Positions 32,693 to 45,075 of a DNA stretch of 64,000 bases are shown piece after piece. The notes below the pieces were generated by a model. The model searched no databases, was not told where the DNA came from, and saw only the letters and a program-made list of their open reading frames with translations. Source of the stretch: Motacilla alba alba (lineage: Eukaryota; Chordata; Aves; Passeriformes; Motacillidae); the NCBI RefSeq assembly GCF_015832195.1, contig NC_052046.1, forward strand, positions 16,236,161 through 16,300,160. Direction: 5' to 3'. Position 1 is the stretch's first letter. The number at the start of each line of letters is the position of its first letter. The position numbers and the translations under genes were made by a program.

Positions 32693-35691
32693 CTGAGGGG
32701 GATTGGCAAGAGCACAAATAGGTTTCCAAACAATGTTTGCATTTAACCATGAGATTTAATTAAACAGCAAACTGATGCAGAATATAGGGCAGCTGAGGTA
32801 AAAATCACTGAGACTTACCACTTCCAAGACACTGTCAAAAAAACAACAAACACACACCTCCTAATCTTGGATTTTCTTGTAATGGCTAAGAAGAAATTAG
32901 ATCAGAAATTAGATAATTTTCAGAAATCAGGAATTGGATTTGTCTTAGGCCTATGACAGAACAAACCAATACCATACCAGACCCACTTCAGACGCTTACA
33001 ATAAAAAAGCTGGTAACTCAAGAGGCAGCAACTATCCAATTTGGGATTAGAAGGAAATATTGTCTTAATGCAGTCTGGCAGAACTGGAGCAATTTTCTTA
33101 CACATCAAGAAGCATAGTGGCATGCTGTTCATGAGATCTCATGAAGATTCAGTAGTCAGAGTGTTGCTCTTGTTGTGTGTGCTCAGACTTTGTGAGGCTT
33201 TGGGTCTTTTATACTTACAGGTCTGAAATCTGCTAGTGATAAGGAGTGGCCACAGAACTAAGACAGCAAATGTGATGTGTGTTCTGGCAGATCTTCTACA
33301 TATTTCTTATGTAAGATACTGCTGTAAAAGCCCATAGCTCTGGATATCATGAGGCAGGGAATAATTTCTATGACTAGGTGCAATTACATAGCAAGCATGA
33401 GGGCCTAGCAGCAAGACAGGAGAAAAAAGAATTGCATTTTACTTCAGACAGCACAGCCATGATAACAGCTCTTCTTTGAGACTACAAAATCTGGCATAAT
33501 CAGCTCAGCTGTATTGCCTAGAAACAAGTAAGCAGACCAAAGGAGTACAAGTAAAAATTATCTTGTTTCCTACCAACCAGACAGACAAAAGTAGTCAAGG
33601 CACAGGCTGAGCAAAACACAGTAGCACTGATTCAGAGAACAGACTGAAGGGAGGGATTGTACGAAAGCAAAGCAGTCACTAAAGAACTGTGCACTACCAT
33701 GAAACTGAAATGCCCATTAGATGGATGGGTTCTAATTAAAGTCCCTTGCAAGCTAATTAGTTGGGGAAAATGTGTGGAACAGAAAAGCACTGTCAAGTAC
33801 GCTCAAGCTGCAATTTGAATATCCATTAGCAATGTGAATAGAAGTCTGTGGTCAATGCCCTACAATTATATTGAGTTTTTCCAGAAAACTCTACTGCCCC
33901 AAGTCATCATTTATAAAAGGACAAAGTTGACAAATTACATCAAAACGACCAATAGTGCTGCTGCTGCTTCTGACATAGACGAAAAGGCTGCAAAGTAAAA
34001 TATACGTGTTCCCTACTGCCTCTAGCACCCAAACACACTTTATTTCAATTCTCTGTGAAGAAAAGGTCCCTGGTCCAGTGTTTTGTGAAGAGTTTCTCAC
34101 TTGGAAACAGATACCAATGTGAAATAGTTCATTTTTTTCACAGTGTTTGAGAGCATTTTACTAAAGAAAGCTTGTGCCTAAAGAAAGACTTGGACACCCA
34201 AGTCCAAAGTTATGGAAATTCCAGAGCACTAAGCGCTAAATCCTGAGGACCACAACCTCTTTTATACCTTACTTTTTTTTTCACTCCCTTCTATCCCTCC
34301 AAAATGGTGTTGCACCTTTGTCCATCAGACTCATTCCTGACAGGACTGAGCACCTTTGCTCAGCTCCCTCAGCTTTAAACAGAGGGGACGTTTCTATTAA
34401 CACCCCCAAGAGCACCAATGCTGCTGAGATCCCTACAGCATACACACTTTCTCAGGACCAGACTCCTTATGAAATGCAAACAGCAGTGGTGTAGGTCTTT
34501 CTCAGAGCGTTGAAGTAGCTGACCATATTTGCTGTGTCAGGGCTGAGTGGCTGGAAGCCTGTGGGGGCTTCAGTTCCCTTCCTGACCTGCCTTGCAGAGA
34601 ATGCCATAGGCTCAGACCAATGGCTCACAGTACACTTAATCACAAAATTAATTAACTTTCAGAAGCACTCTGTGACCATGGCACAAAGTCCAATCTTTCC
34701 TTAAAAACCTTTAAGGACAGTGACTCCACTACCTCCCTGGGCAGCCGACTCCAATGTCTTTGCATCCTTTCAATGAAGAACTTCTTCCTAATGTCTAACC
34801 TAAGCCATTGGAAACACCCACATATTATCATTTATTTCTTATTTGTTGCCCTGGCTGTGCTTGATCCCTCCTTGCAACATCTCACCTTCTCCGCAGACTA
34901 ATAACATGGTAGTTTTCAGGTTACCACACCACAGCCCTCCTGGACAATGGGCCACGTGTACTCTCAGGCCCAGTTTTGGGTACATCTCCTGCACCTGGGT
35001 TTTCCTTGTCTGTATAAAAAGCTACAACACTTCTAGCTGTGCAAAACAGAAAACATTAAGTGCTTAGGGTTACCAAAATAAGGTAACACCACTGGTTTTG
35101 TGATGTTGAAGTACTACTATATGTTCCAGCCCAATGCTAAACACCGAATCAGTATTACAAATTTTTATTTTTTAAATCCACGTCTCTTTGTGCATCTCAA
35201 GGGTAACTTGCTGCATACCTGGGGTGGACCTTGACGATCTCCTCCCAGAGCTGCAGAGAGGTGATCTCCCGCGGCACCGAGAGGGTCTCGCAGCGCAGCC
35301 CCGCCAGCTCTGCGCTCCTGGCGAAATACAGCACCGACACCTGCCCGGGGAACAAACAGCGCTCAGGGCCGCGGGGCCTGCCCAGAAATCCGCTCCCAAA
35401 ACACCAGCACACAACCGCAACCAGAGCGCCAAGAAAAGCTTTCCCAAGCTTGTCTCGATGCCAACCGGCTCAGCCGCGTCTCTCCTGCCCCGGCTGTCAG
35501 GACAGCCGGGGAAAGGCGGAAGGGCGGTGAGCGGCAGCGGATCCGCGCCCCGCGCCCGCCGCCCAGGCCTCTCCCGCTGCCCATCGGGGCCAGGGGCAGC
35601 GGGAGCCCCGCCGCCCTGCCCGGCACCGGCCGAGCCTCCGGCCGGACCGGCGCTGGGGTCGCCAGCTGGTGGCACCTACCTGGCAGCGCAT
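32566..35691 (-). CDS. MOCS2: Molybdopterin synthase small subunit, MOCS2A frame
   Basis: MOCS2A is the ubiquitin-like MoaD-type sulfur carrier. Its C-terminal Gly-Gly is adenylated and thiocarboxylated by MOCS3, then donates sulfur at the MOCS2B active site. Minus-strand coding exons 35691-35680, 35340-35219 and 32692-32566 give 86 residues (human 88). The protein starts [16 protein letters not shown] and ends [12 protein letters not shown], with the essential terminal GG intact. The start was chosen by homology to human MVPLCQVEVLYF. Its context (T at -3, C at +4) is weak, which fits leaky scanning to the second cistron. The frame is open upstream to a Met at 35988, so an extended N-terminus cannot be excluded. 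The stop overlaps the MOCS2B frame by about 80 nt. Confidence 0.92.
32693..35218 (-). other. MOCS2 intron 2
   Basis: This 2.5-kb intron contains a short minus-strand CR1 relic at about 34,690-34,825. The rest is unremarkable. Confidence 0.65.
34690..34825 (-). mobile_element. CR1 relic
   Basis: The plus strand reads GTGACTCCACTACCTCCCTG, GGGCAGCCGACTCCAATG and GAAGAACTTCTTCCTAATGT, the reverse complement of a CR1 3' region. It is a short internal fragment lacking the terminal part. Confidence 0.8.
35219..35340 (-). CDS. MOCS2: MOCS2A exon 2
   Basis: The acceptor is CCCCGGGCAG and the donor AG/GTATGC. It encodes [16 protein letters not shown] and [13 protein letters not shown], the beta-grasp core. 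The 122 nt contain no ATG in any frame, so ribosomes that bypass the first ATG meet no other start here. Confidence 0.93.
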
Positions 35692-35960
35692 GAAGCCGCC
35701 GTCCCAGGGCGAGCTGCCCTCCGCCGCGGCCCACGGCGGCGCCTGCGCCGGGGCGAGAGGCGCCGGGCCCGGACCGCCCCCTGCGGCCTGGCCGGGAGCG
35801 CCGCGGGCCGGCTCCCGCTGTGGGGCCGAGCACCGCCGGTTCCTTCCTCTCACGGGTGCTGGGGAAAGTGGGAGATGTCGCGGCTTTGTCCCAAAACTCA
35901 GGGTACAGTTTTGGGGACGGCACTTTACAAGCCGGATTTTCAGGGGGACTCGCAGCCTCG
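35240..35960. promoter_or_regulatory. CpG island over the MOCS2 promoter and first two exons
   Basis: This is the only strongly GC-rich, CpG-dense stretch of the window apart from the ORF island near 53 kb. It covers MOCS2 exons 1 and 2 and the upstream promoter. Long ORFs on both strands here (up to 276 codons) are what high GC produces and have no family signal. No TATA box is evident. Confidence 0.8.
35680..35691 (-). CDS. MOCS2: MOCS2A exon 1 (coding part)
   Basis: It encodes only MRCQ before a strong donor CAG/GTAGGT. It lies inside the CpG island. Human exon 1 likewise encodes just the first six residues (MVPLCQ). Confidence 0.82.
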
Positions 35961-36744
35961 CGCATATCGGGATTGCAGATGTTCGCAAACATTACGCGTC
36001 CACAGCCTTACGTGTTAAACATGCACTAAATGCACAGAACAGGTATAGTTGGCGTGTAAAAGCCACGGATCTGTTTCAATGCTAACAAAGGACTTCAGGG
36101 TTAGGGCCTGTTTCACTTCTGCCTGCAGCAACTGAGCATGGAAGGACAGCAGGGTGGGAGAGAGCTGGCTCTCACCAGAGTGTGTAGAAAGTTCTGCCGA
36201 GAGACCCACAGCAGTTGCTCCTCACGAGATAACTGTGCGCCAGAACTACTCCTTGTGGGTGGCCAGGGTTATATCCGTGGTGTTTGTCTGGTGACACTCG
36301 TAACCTCACAACAGTAATGGAGGAGCTCCTCCAGGCAGACAAACCGAGGGCAAATCCACAGCCATTAACAGTGTGCAGAAAATCATGCTGCCAAAGCTCA
36401 GGGTCCACAATGAGACAGAGGAGTCCTGCAAAAATCAACTTTACTGAAAACTAGAGAGATCCCACTGGGGCATAACCATCTGGAATATCTCCAGTTTTTA
36501 GCAGACACAGCCTCCATTTATTCTAAGCACACTCCTCCCATAGGGAGAGGTACTAGGAAGATACAGCCTTTCAGAGATCCGCATACTACATATCCATTCA
36601 GCATATACCCCCACACCCATTCTTCCAGACCCTGATTGGTTCTTTCAGGTTATCTAGCTGTTTGTAAAGGTGTGCACACCCATTTCTCCTATCATCAGTG
36701 CCAAAGAGTTTATGGCACTATCAGTAATTGTGATTTGGGCTGGT

Positions 36745-37225
36745 GGTCATTGAATTGTTAAGGCTAGAAAAGACTTCTAAGATCATTAAGTCCAGTTGTT
36801 AGCCCAGCACCACTGTGTTCACTACTAGACCATATCCCTGGGTGCCATATCCACAGGTTTTTTTAACCCTTCCAGGGCCAGTGATTCTACCACATTCCTA
36901 AGCAGCCTGTTCCAATGCCTGAACACCCTTTCAGTAAAGTAATTGTTCCTCGTATGCAAGCTAAACCTCTTCTGGTGCAGCTTCAGGCTATTTGCTCTTG
37001 TTCTGTTGCTTGTTACTTGGGAGAAGAGACTGACTCCCACCTGGCCACAGCCTCCTTTCAGGCAGTTGTAGAGAGTGATAAGGTCACCCCTGAGCCTCCC
37101 TTTCCCCAGGATAAACACCCCCAGCTCTCTCAGCTGCTCCTCACAGGACTTGTGCTCCAGACCCATCAGCAGCTCTGTTGCCTTTCTCTGTACAAGAACA
37201 TCAATCCTTGCTGGATGCAACACTG
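36745..37225 (-). mobile_element. CR1 LINE, 3' fragment
   Basis: This is the reverse complement of a CR1 3' end: ATCATTAAGTCCAGTTGTTA, CTAAGCAGCCTGTTCCAATG and TTGGGAGAAGAGACTGACTC. A 157-codon minus-strand ORF over it is only decayed CR1 sequence. An A-rich (AAAAC)n stretch follows at 37,225-37,320. Confidence 0.92.
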
Positions 37226-40200
37226 TCAGTAAAAACAAAAACAAAAACAAAACAAAACCCAAAAATCCACCATCAACAAAAAAACTAAGGGCCTCCAAGA
37301 ACTAAAAAAACTAAAAAGATGGCTGAGAAAGGAAGCAGACTTTTTTGCATAATAATTCTTGCCTCTGAGTTACAAACACAATGAAAGTTAAAGTGATTAC
37401 GTTTTCCAAAAAGAGTGTGATAGAAACACAATCATTTCTGCAGAGCAATTGTATTGCACCAGTTATTCAGTACATTGTGTCTTAATCCTCTGCTGCGAGG
37501 AACAAATAAGTTACTTTTTAAAACTGTTCTTTTGTGAATGATTAACTAGTGTTACAAATTGAACTCTCCTAAACACAGCATGTGTCAAGTGAATAAAATA
37601 ATTGCTTTCTTTTTTTCTCCAGGCTGAGTAATTTTGGATCTATACATCTTAGATGGAATAGATCACTTTGACATGGTGGGTATGACCCAGCCAGTAGCTA
37701 GCAAGTGGCTGGCACATTTTTCCCATGCAAAAGGTGTATCATCATAGGTGTTCTTAGAGTAAAGTGGAGGAGTACTGGCCTCAGCTGGAGAAAATTAGCC
37801 TCTCAGCCCAGAAAACAGTGAGCTTTAAAGAATTTATCTGTACATTTAGGAAACAACTATGGAATAAGGAGAGATGGGTCACTGACAGTGAATTTCTGGA
37901 TTTTCTTTCTTTGACCTCCAAGAAATAACTCACCTAAACCAATTCTTGAGTATTTTTGAAAGGATGGATCAGTCTTCAGCTCTGCATTGAATGATTTAGT
38001 TAAAGGCAGATTATGTGCCCAGAAAGCAGAGGAATAGAGTATGATTTGTGACTCTTATGATCCATTATCTATGTTCTTGAACAGCTAAGAAGTAGTTAAA
38101 AGTTCTTAATCAAAACCAGGAATTAAGATGAGGCATAGTATTAGTGGCTAAAACAAAATTCTTCCTAAATACCTCTTTATTCTAGAAGTCTTATCTTCCA
38201 GGAACATCAGCCTCTGCAAGAGATGGGACAAGTGCACTGCTTGGTTTGCAAGAATGAGTTTTTTCCAGATTGATTTTGTTTGATTGTTTGGTTTTTTGGC
38301 TTGTTTGGTGTTTTTGGAGGGGAGAGTATAGATACATACCTAAGATTTAATGAGATAATTTTATAGCTCTGGAGGAGATATGTTAGCTCTGTAGAGACCA
38401 GGATTCAAAAATATCCAGTATTATATAGACTACCTGTATATGATGTTCCCTTAAAATATTTCCTGTTCTGTTTCCTTCTTTCAGGCACTATTTTCTTCTT
38501 GGAGCTTTTGGGTTGGAATATGGGTATCTGAAATTTATAATATCTAGTTCTGTTACTTCTTAAGTCCATTACTTTCAATTAAATCTTGTCCTAAGTAAGG
38601 GAGCCATTGCTGTAGTAGAAAGGTGTGAATGTATTCTCCCATGCCAATATGTACTTTAGCCAGAATGTAGTGTATGTACATTTTCAGAATTTATTTTTTT
38701 CAGGTGTCTTCAATTTCAAAAAAGTTACGTTATGAAGTCCTCCAAAACAAGTGTTTCCTATTCCACTTCACAACCTTTCTTTGTTTTAACAGTGTTTAAT
38801 ACTGAAAATGCAAATTTTCCTGTATATGTGGGATATCCTTATGCTTCCCAAATAGCAGCTTAAAGAAGTTCAGTTCTAAAGAGTATTCTAGATAGGGATG
38901 TTTTACTTACTAACTTCTTTCTTACTTACCAGGAAACTTTGAACTTTTAGATGTAGCTGGTGTATGCCCAGACACTATGCTTACAGTCTAAAGCACTGAT
39001 TCTTCATGTGATGGTGAGTAGAGAGAGCCACAGCAAAGTCAGCAATACTTAAATAGGTATAGTAGTCTGTCTGCTAGTCCTAAGCTAATTTTGTAACAAC
39101 TTATTACAAGAATTGGTACAAAATATGACTGGGTTCACTGGGAAAACCAAAGAGGATTGAACTGGAGACATGTTGTTAATCTTTAATTCTTTTTGCCAAT
39201 GATTTACCTAAGGTCGCTGCAGAAAAAAAAAGTCTCTCTAGGACTGCACAAGATTGTGATTGTGCAATTTCTAGCAGATTTTCTGTTTCCTTTTGTTTTC
39301 ATTTTAAACATTTTCTCAGGACAGTTTGGTATAAATCATGAGTTGCTGCTCTGAAGTTCAGATTTATACTTGGGAAATCTTCAGAGAATATTTTTTACTC
39401 CACTTTTGTTGTGTTGAAGAATTTAGGCCATGTTGATGTCAGACTTGAGTGCTTTTTTTTTTTTTTTTTGAGATGTTGATGCATAAGATTTTATTTAGAA
39501 GAACAAAGAAAATTCCTTTACTTCAAGCTTCCTGAAATAACTAGGGAAAAGAAAAAATTATCACTCATGACATGGAATAACCCTTCTTTACCTCACACAC
39601 CTTTCATATTCCTTGGGCAACCAGCCAAATCGGAAGTCATTTTAGCGTTACATTTTTTGCTACCAAGTTTATTTGAAAAAAAAAAAAAAAAGAAAAAAGA
39701 ACACAGAGGAAAAGAAGGGAAAAACAAACACTCCAACCCCTCAAAAAAACAAACAAACAAACAAACAACCTAACCCAAACAACCCCAAAAACCATTTGGA
39801 ATGGCTACTGGATCCACAAGGATTCAGAAGTCAGAAGTCAGGCAGGTATAGGAGACATGTCACGGTGAATTCCTGTAATTCCGCTGAATTCAGGTCTGAA
39901 TTTGGCATCATCCATGTCAACACTGGTAATAATCTGGAAAACATCTTCCTATTTTGGAAGGAAGGAGAGCTGTTCCTTGAGTTTCCATAGTGGAACATTT
40001 GAGAGAAAAACTTGAAAATACGATTCTGTCTGAGATACTGTGACCTCTAGGATTCCTGTGTGTGAGGTATATGTGGCCGTTTGACCAATGTATTTAGCAT
40101 TTCCCTTGGCACTCTTTGAAATTCTCTATTTCAAAACAGATGGTGCAGTAGTTACTTTTTGAAGGGCTAGAAGAGCATGACTACATCTGGAATCAATCTT

Positions 40201-41775
40201 TAGCTCCTAAACCAATAGATCACCCAGTTTTAAGAGGGCCTTCTAATATAATTGCATTGCACAAGTACAGAGAAAGAATACACAGCTTTAAGGCAGAGTA
40301 TAAGAAGTCTGGAACTATAATTCATAGGCACACAAGTCTTTCTGTTCAACTGTCTCATTTATGGGCAAGTCTTTTCTACAAGAATTTATTTTTATTGAGC
40401 AACAGCAGTAAGTGAAATGTGTAACTTCTTCAATGAGATTTTTAAAATCCACAAGTTTTCAGGGGTTGTATAAAGTATTTTTCTTTTCTGTTGGCAACTG
40501 CAGTATTCTTAGAGAGAAGAATATTCTTCTTTCATTTTTATAATGTCCTTTGCCCAAAAAGGTAGCTTGAGGTTGTATTAAACTAGAAGGCACTCAATCA
40601 TCATTCAAGTAAAGCCAGTTATGGAGTTTTTGATGATTATTAAGTCATATAACACATGCTCTGAAGAATGATGGGAATGGGTATTAGGGCATTCAGGGTT
40701 GATGCTAGCATAAAATCTGTTTCTGCAAACTTCAATGCCAAAGGAAAGTGCAAGTTTTAACCCATAGAACCTTATATTCGAAACTGCTTTGCAGTGAACT
40801 GCCTAGATAATATTTGATTTGGATTACCTAAATATTTAAAAGATTAAATGTGTTGTTTGCCTTAGAAAAAAAAATATGTTGTCAAAAATGCACTGCTTCC
40901 TGCAAAGGTCTTGGATTTGTGTAACAAAGTGGTTATAGAGCAAGGAATTTGGAATACTATCAAATTAGATGTCTGAAATAATGTTTCGAAAGGTAAAATT
41001 GCTCTTATATTTCAGTAGGCTTGCATGCCCTTCTGTCCTTTTGTAAAGCACCTAGAACAGGGAGGCATAAAAGGCTGGCAGATAAATAGTAGTTGTTGGT
41101 TTGCATTCCCAGATTACATTGATAGCACTCTAATTATCATAATGTGTAAGAATTTGAAACACTGTACAAAGTAAGAAGCATTTCAGAATATCCAGTTTTC
41201 TGAAGGAAGTAGAATTCCCCAGGAACTACTCAGATCTGTGGGTGACAATGAAAATGAAGACAACCTCTACCAGTTCATAATTTGTAATGTCAAATTACAG
41301 ATCACAGTTACCTTGTCTTTCCATTCTTTATAATCATTGTAGCTGCTTTACTCAGCTTGAATGGGGAAGTTTTGATTAAGTTTTTACTTACTATTATTTC
41401 ATATTAGTATTTTAGTTTAGTATCTTTATTGCAAGTCAGCGTCTTCAGCTGCCACTGGGGGCACACACAGCACAATTGTAATAGAATATTCTGCAAATGG
41501 CAGTCTGTCTTTGGTTTAGATTCTGGCTATATTACATGGTGATTCTTTTGATATCTGTTAATGTATTGTAGAAGGTTTGCCTTCAATCTTTCCCTTACAT
41601 TTTAAGATGTAAATATCATATAACTGATTCTGTAAAATGCTGCACAACTTGATTAATTCTACACATAGAGTTTAATATTTTCAAGTAATAGAGTTAAAAA
41701 TGCATACACTTTTATAAGCACTCTAAAGGAACAGTTGTACAGTAAACAGTAGAAGTGTACCTGCTCTGGCTTCAG

Positions 41776-41802
41776 CGGGGGGGGGGGGTGGGGTGGGTGG
41801 GG
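41776..41802 (+). repeat. G-tract with G-quadruplex pattern
   Basis: A run of about 12 G followed by TGGGGTGGGTGGGG satisfies the four-tract G-quadruplex rule with one-nucleotide loops. It is isolated in AT-rich DNA with no gene nearby. Confidence 0.9.
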
Positions 41803-43035
41803 CTGTTGCTTGCATCCTGCCTGCTCTCATACCTGCCTACTTGCCATCCACAGGATCCCTGCTGACAGTCTGCAGATGTTCATCACCACACAGTCCATGT
41901 ATGAAACTGAATCAGTATTCTTATTGAGAGGGAGCTATGCTTTTCACTCACCTGTTTTGCACACTTCCAGGAAATCACGCCTAGATCTTGACTGATAGTG
42001 TCTTCCAATGAGGCTGATCAGAAAGGCATTATTTCTACCAGCCCATATGCCCTGGTCATATTCAAGTCTTCTCTGTGATGGCTGACAACTGGAATGCTTC
42101 CTTTGTAAATAGGAAAAGCGTTTCTTTAAAATATTATATTCTGTTGAAATTTTTTCCAAACCCTGGAAAAGGGTGGTGTGGTTAGTTCTGAAAGCCAGTC
42201 TCTTGACACTTTTACATTTTAGTATGAATCCATAGGGTTTTTTTGAGAGAGAGAGATTGTGGTTCTGCAGATAAGAATGAGTTCAGTTTCATACTTAAAA
42301 TTTACATTTAGAGCTGTGCTGTACACTGGCATCCAGGTAACAAATTCTGCTTACACCTAAGTAAATGTCATTGCCTGCACTGCAAGTGGATAATGAAAGA
42401 CTCTTAAACCATCAGTCCAAATTCTGTGTACAAATCTGAGATGTTAAAGTTTCCATGGCTTTGTTTTGACTAAAAGTTTCATTTTCTATTATATATAATG
42501 GCACACTTATCCACATGAGGGCACCATCTGACATCTTATTCTCAGACTGGTGTGAAATCTGTTTCTGAAATGATCATGTTTATCAATGGCTGTTCCATCT
42601 TTACAGAGCTGGTGTAAATATTAAGCTGTTAAATGTTACAGTTCTCCAATTTTTGGTTTGTTTTTTTCCATTCTTAGGGCAGCAACATTTTCATTTTCCC
42701 TAAACTCTACATGCAACAGAAATCTTGAAATGTACTATGATCACATAGAGATGTGGGGATGTTAAGTTTTTAAAATAAATAAAATCAAAATTATTTTTTA
42801 ATTTGTTTATAATAATAGAATCTGAGGGAACATTCATTAAAATTGGTAAACTATAGTATTTCTTAGCTTTGGAAACAGAATAAATATCCCAAAGTTTTGC
42901 TTCATTCTTATTAAACCCACCACAACCCATTCCATTTAGACAAGCATGTAGACAAGCATGTGATCAGGTTATTTTTACTATTTTATTTTTATATATAATA
43001 AAAGTTATACAATCTTAAAAAAAGCAAAGAGTAAT

Positions 43036-43059
43036 GTACTCTGTACATGTACAGAGTAC
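43036..43059. repeat. Perfect 24-bp palindrome
   Basis: The half-site GTACTCTGTACA is followed directly by its reverse complement. A further TGTACTCTGG lies 12 nt downstream. Confidence 0.95.
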
Positions 43060-44931
43060 CAATGACTGTACTCTGGGTTAGGCTGAGGATCCAAGACTAA
43101 GCTTGTCCACTTCCTTTCCCTGCTGAATATTAAGAACATTGACCAATATATACTACAGGAACAATCTCATCTCCTCTCTCATCTCCTAAAGTTTCAGGCA
43201 ATCAAAACCACAAAGGCCTGAGGCTTTCTTCAGGGACCAGCAGACTGCATGCTGTAAGGAGGAGGTATCAGCCTGTTACCTACTTAGGGAAGGGTACCCA
43301 AGCAGGCTGCAGGGTTATTTGATAGAGACAAGTGAACACAACATGAAGATATGCAAAGGCTATGTTTCTTTGAAAACAATTTGACAGCTTTTTGAAGAAA
43401 AATTTCCTTTTTCTTTTGAAGTCAGGGACTTCAAAACATTTACAAAATGTTTTAGCTTAGAGAAGCTAATCTTTCTAGACTCTAAGAAAGTGGAAACACA
43501 CAGGCTTTTCCAAAGACTGATTTTGATTTCTCTTGGTTTCCCCTGGCTAAGCCTGTTTCTCCATTGACTGTTGGTGTGAACTGGAGAAAACAGGGTTTTG
43601 GGGCTGATCTTGTTCTTGGGGAATATACTCCCCTGGTATATATACTCCCCAGAGAAACAAAATGCCATTTTTTAGATATTAAAGTGATCATGGTAGAGCA
43701 AAGTTCTCTGAGTGGAGTGGAGAAAGCCTAGGAAAATTTCTTCTCAGCAGAAACCCCATAGGACTGGAATAATCAGAGAAGGTGTTAAACTACCCTCAGT
43801 CTTTATTGAAGCACAGATACAGACACAAGCGTGTTTTGTAGCATGAGAAGTAAACTGAGCATGGGAACAGGTACTAAAAAATTGAGAAAATGTGAATCTG
43901 CTGAAAATCCCGATGCAAAATGTTGCCTTAATAGTCTATTTTTTTTTTCTAAAAAACTAAAAGGAAAAAAATAGCCAGTAAGTGTTTCAAGTGTTACAAT
44001 AGAAAAAGTTCTGCTTGATCCATAACATAGTTGATCAACTATCTAGAAGTCTGGATTAGCTGAATATATATTCATTATCTGAAAAGCCTGATGCCTTGGA
44101 AACACCAGAAGATTTCTAAGATTCTGGATCACTTTTAGCAGAAGTCTGACGTTAATTTATCTCAATGTAGCTGATAATACAGGAGAAAAATTCTATGTCC
44201 TTAGAGAAGAAGACAAATCTAATGATGCGTAAGAGAGGACCTGAGATTTCAGCATGCACACTGAGCCAAGAGGAATAAGGCAGAAAATGTAGCTTTATTG
44301 ATGAGTAAAACCCTGAGAGGGTCAGTAGCACTGTGGGAATGTTCATACCTGAGGGGAATCGTAAAGCTGATAATACCTGTGTGCCAGGATTTTTGGCACA
44401 TGTGAGTCACAGCCTCTTGCACCTGAGTGGTACAAACAACTTAGAGAAACTTTCAAAGTCATTGCAGGAATAACAAGAACTAAGAAAAAGATGAAAAACA
44501 AAAGACTGTAAACTGAAGCTGTAGCACAGAGCATTAGCAACTCTGGCTAGTGTAGCAGTGCTTTCTGTAGGAAGGTTCTGAGCAGGGATGTGTCAGAAAA
44601 TTTAGGAGTAGTGTGATATACTTTTAGCTGTCCACTATAATGAGCCTTAATTTGTTGCCTAGGTTTTTCTTACAGTTGCTGAAGAGATAGAGATACCTGC
44701 AGGTAACAGTTCAGCTTTTTTATATCAATCTAACTTTAAATACTTATCCTGAGTAAGATATCTGCTTTTCTATAGGCAACTGCACAGTTTCACTGACTGT
44801 AGAAGGATCATCTGGGACAAGATTAGACACAAAACTTTTAGACAGACAAAGTTAATTGAAATAGTCCCATTGATTTCTAAGTGGTGGTGCACATTTATAA
44901 CTAGTGTCTGAGTAATGATGTCTTCTGCACA

Positions 44932-45075
44932 GAATCATAGAATCATTAAGATTGGAAGATACCTCTCAAACCATTGACAGCAACAATTAACCTAATAGTG
45001 ACATTTTCACTGCTAGACCATGTCCCCAGGTGCCATATCTAGACATTGGACATCTCCTTCTCTAACAAGGTGACC
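44932..45075 (-). mobile_element. CR1 LINE, short 3' end
   Basis: AGAATCATAGAATCATTAAG followed by ATTGGAAGATACC and GCTAGACCATGTCCCCAGGT is the reverse complement of a CR1 terminus, with a little over 140 bp retained. Confidence 0.9.

Larger units (their letters stand above)
37320..44930. other. Gene-free AT-rich spacer
   Basis: No ORF, exon or LTR is supported. Local features are a T17 run at 39453-39469, an A16 run and (CAAA)n at 39,676-39,772, a G-tract at 41,776-41,802, a (TA)-rich patch near 42,985 and a 24-bp palindrome at 43036-43059. Confidence 0.65.

Noticed and set aside
35188..36018. 276-codon plus-strand ORF and overlapping long minus-strand ORFs
   Set aside because: They lie in the CpG island over MOCS2 exons 1-2. 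High GC removes stops. The composition is Ala/Gly/Pro/Arg-rich with no domain.
36120..36560. Possible LTR on the minus strand
   Set aside because: It contains AATAAA and a stretch that feels U5-like, but I found no TG/CA ends, TATA box or repeat partner, so I do not call it.
36825..37298. 157-codon minus-strand ORF
   Set aside because: It reads through the 3' region of a CR1 LINE ([18 protein letters not shown]), so it is repeat sequence and not a gene.
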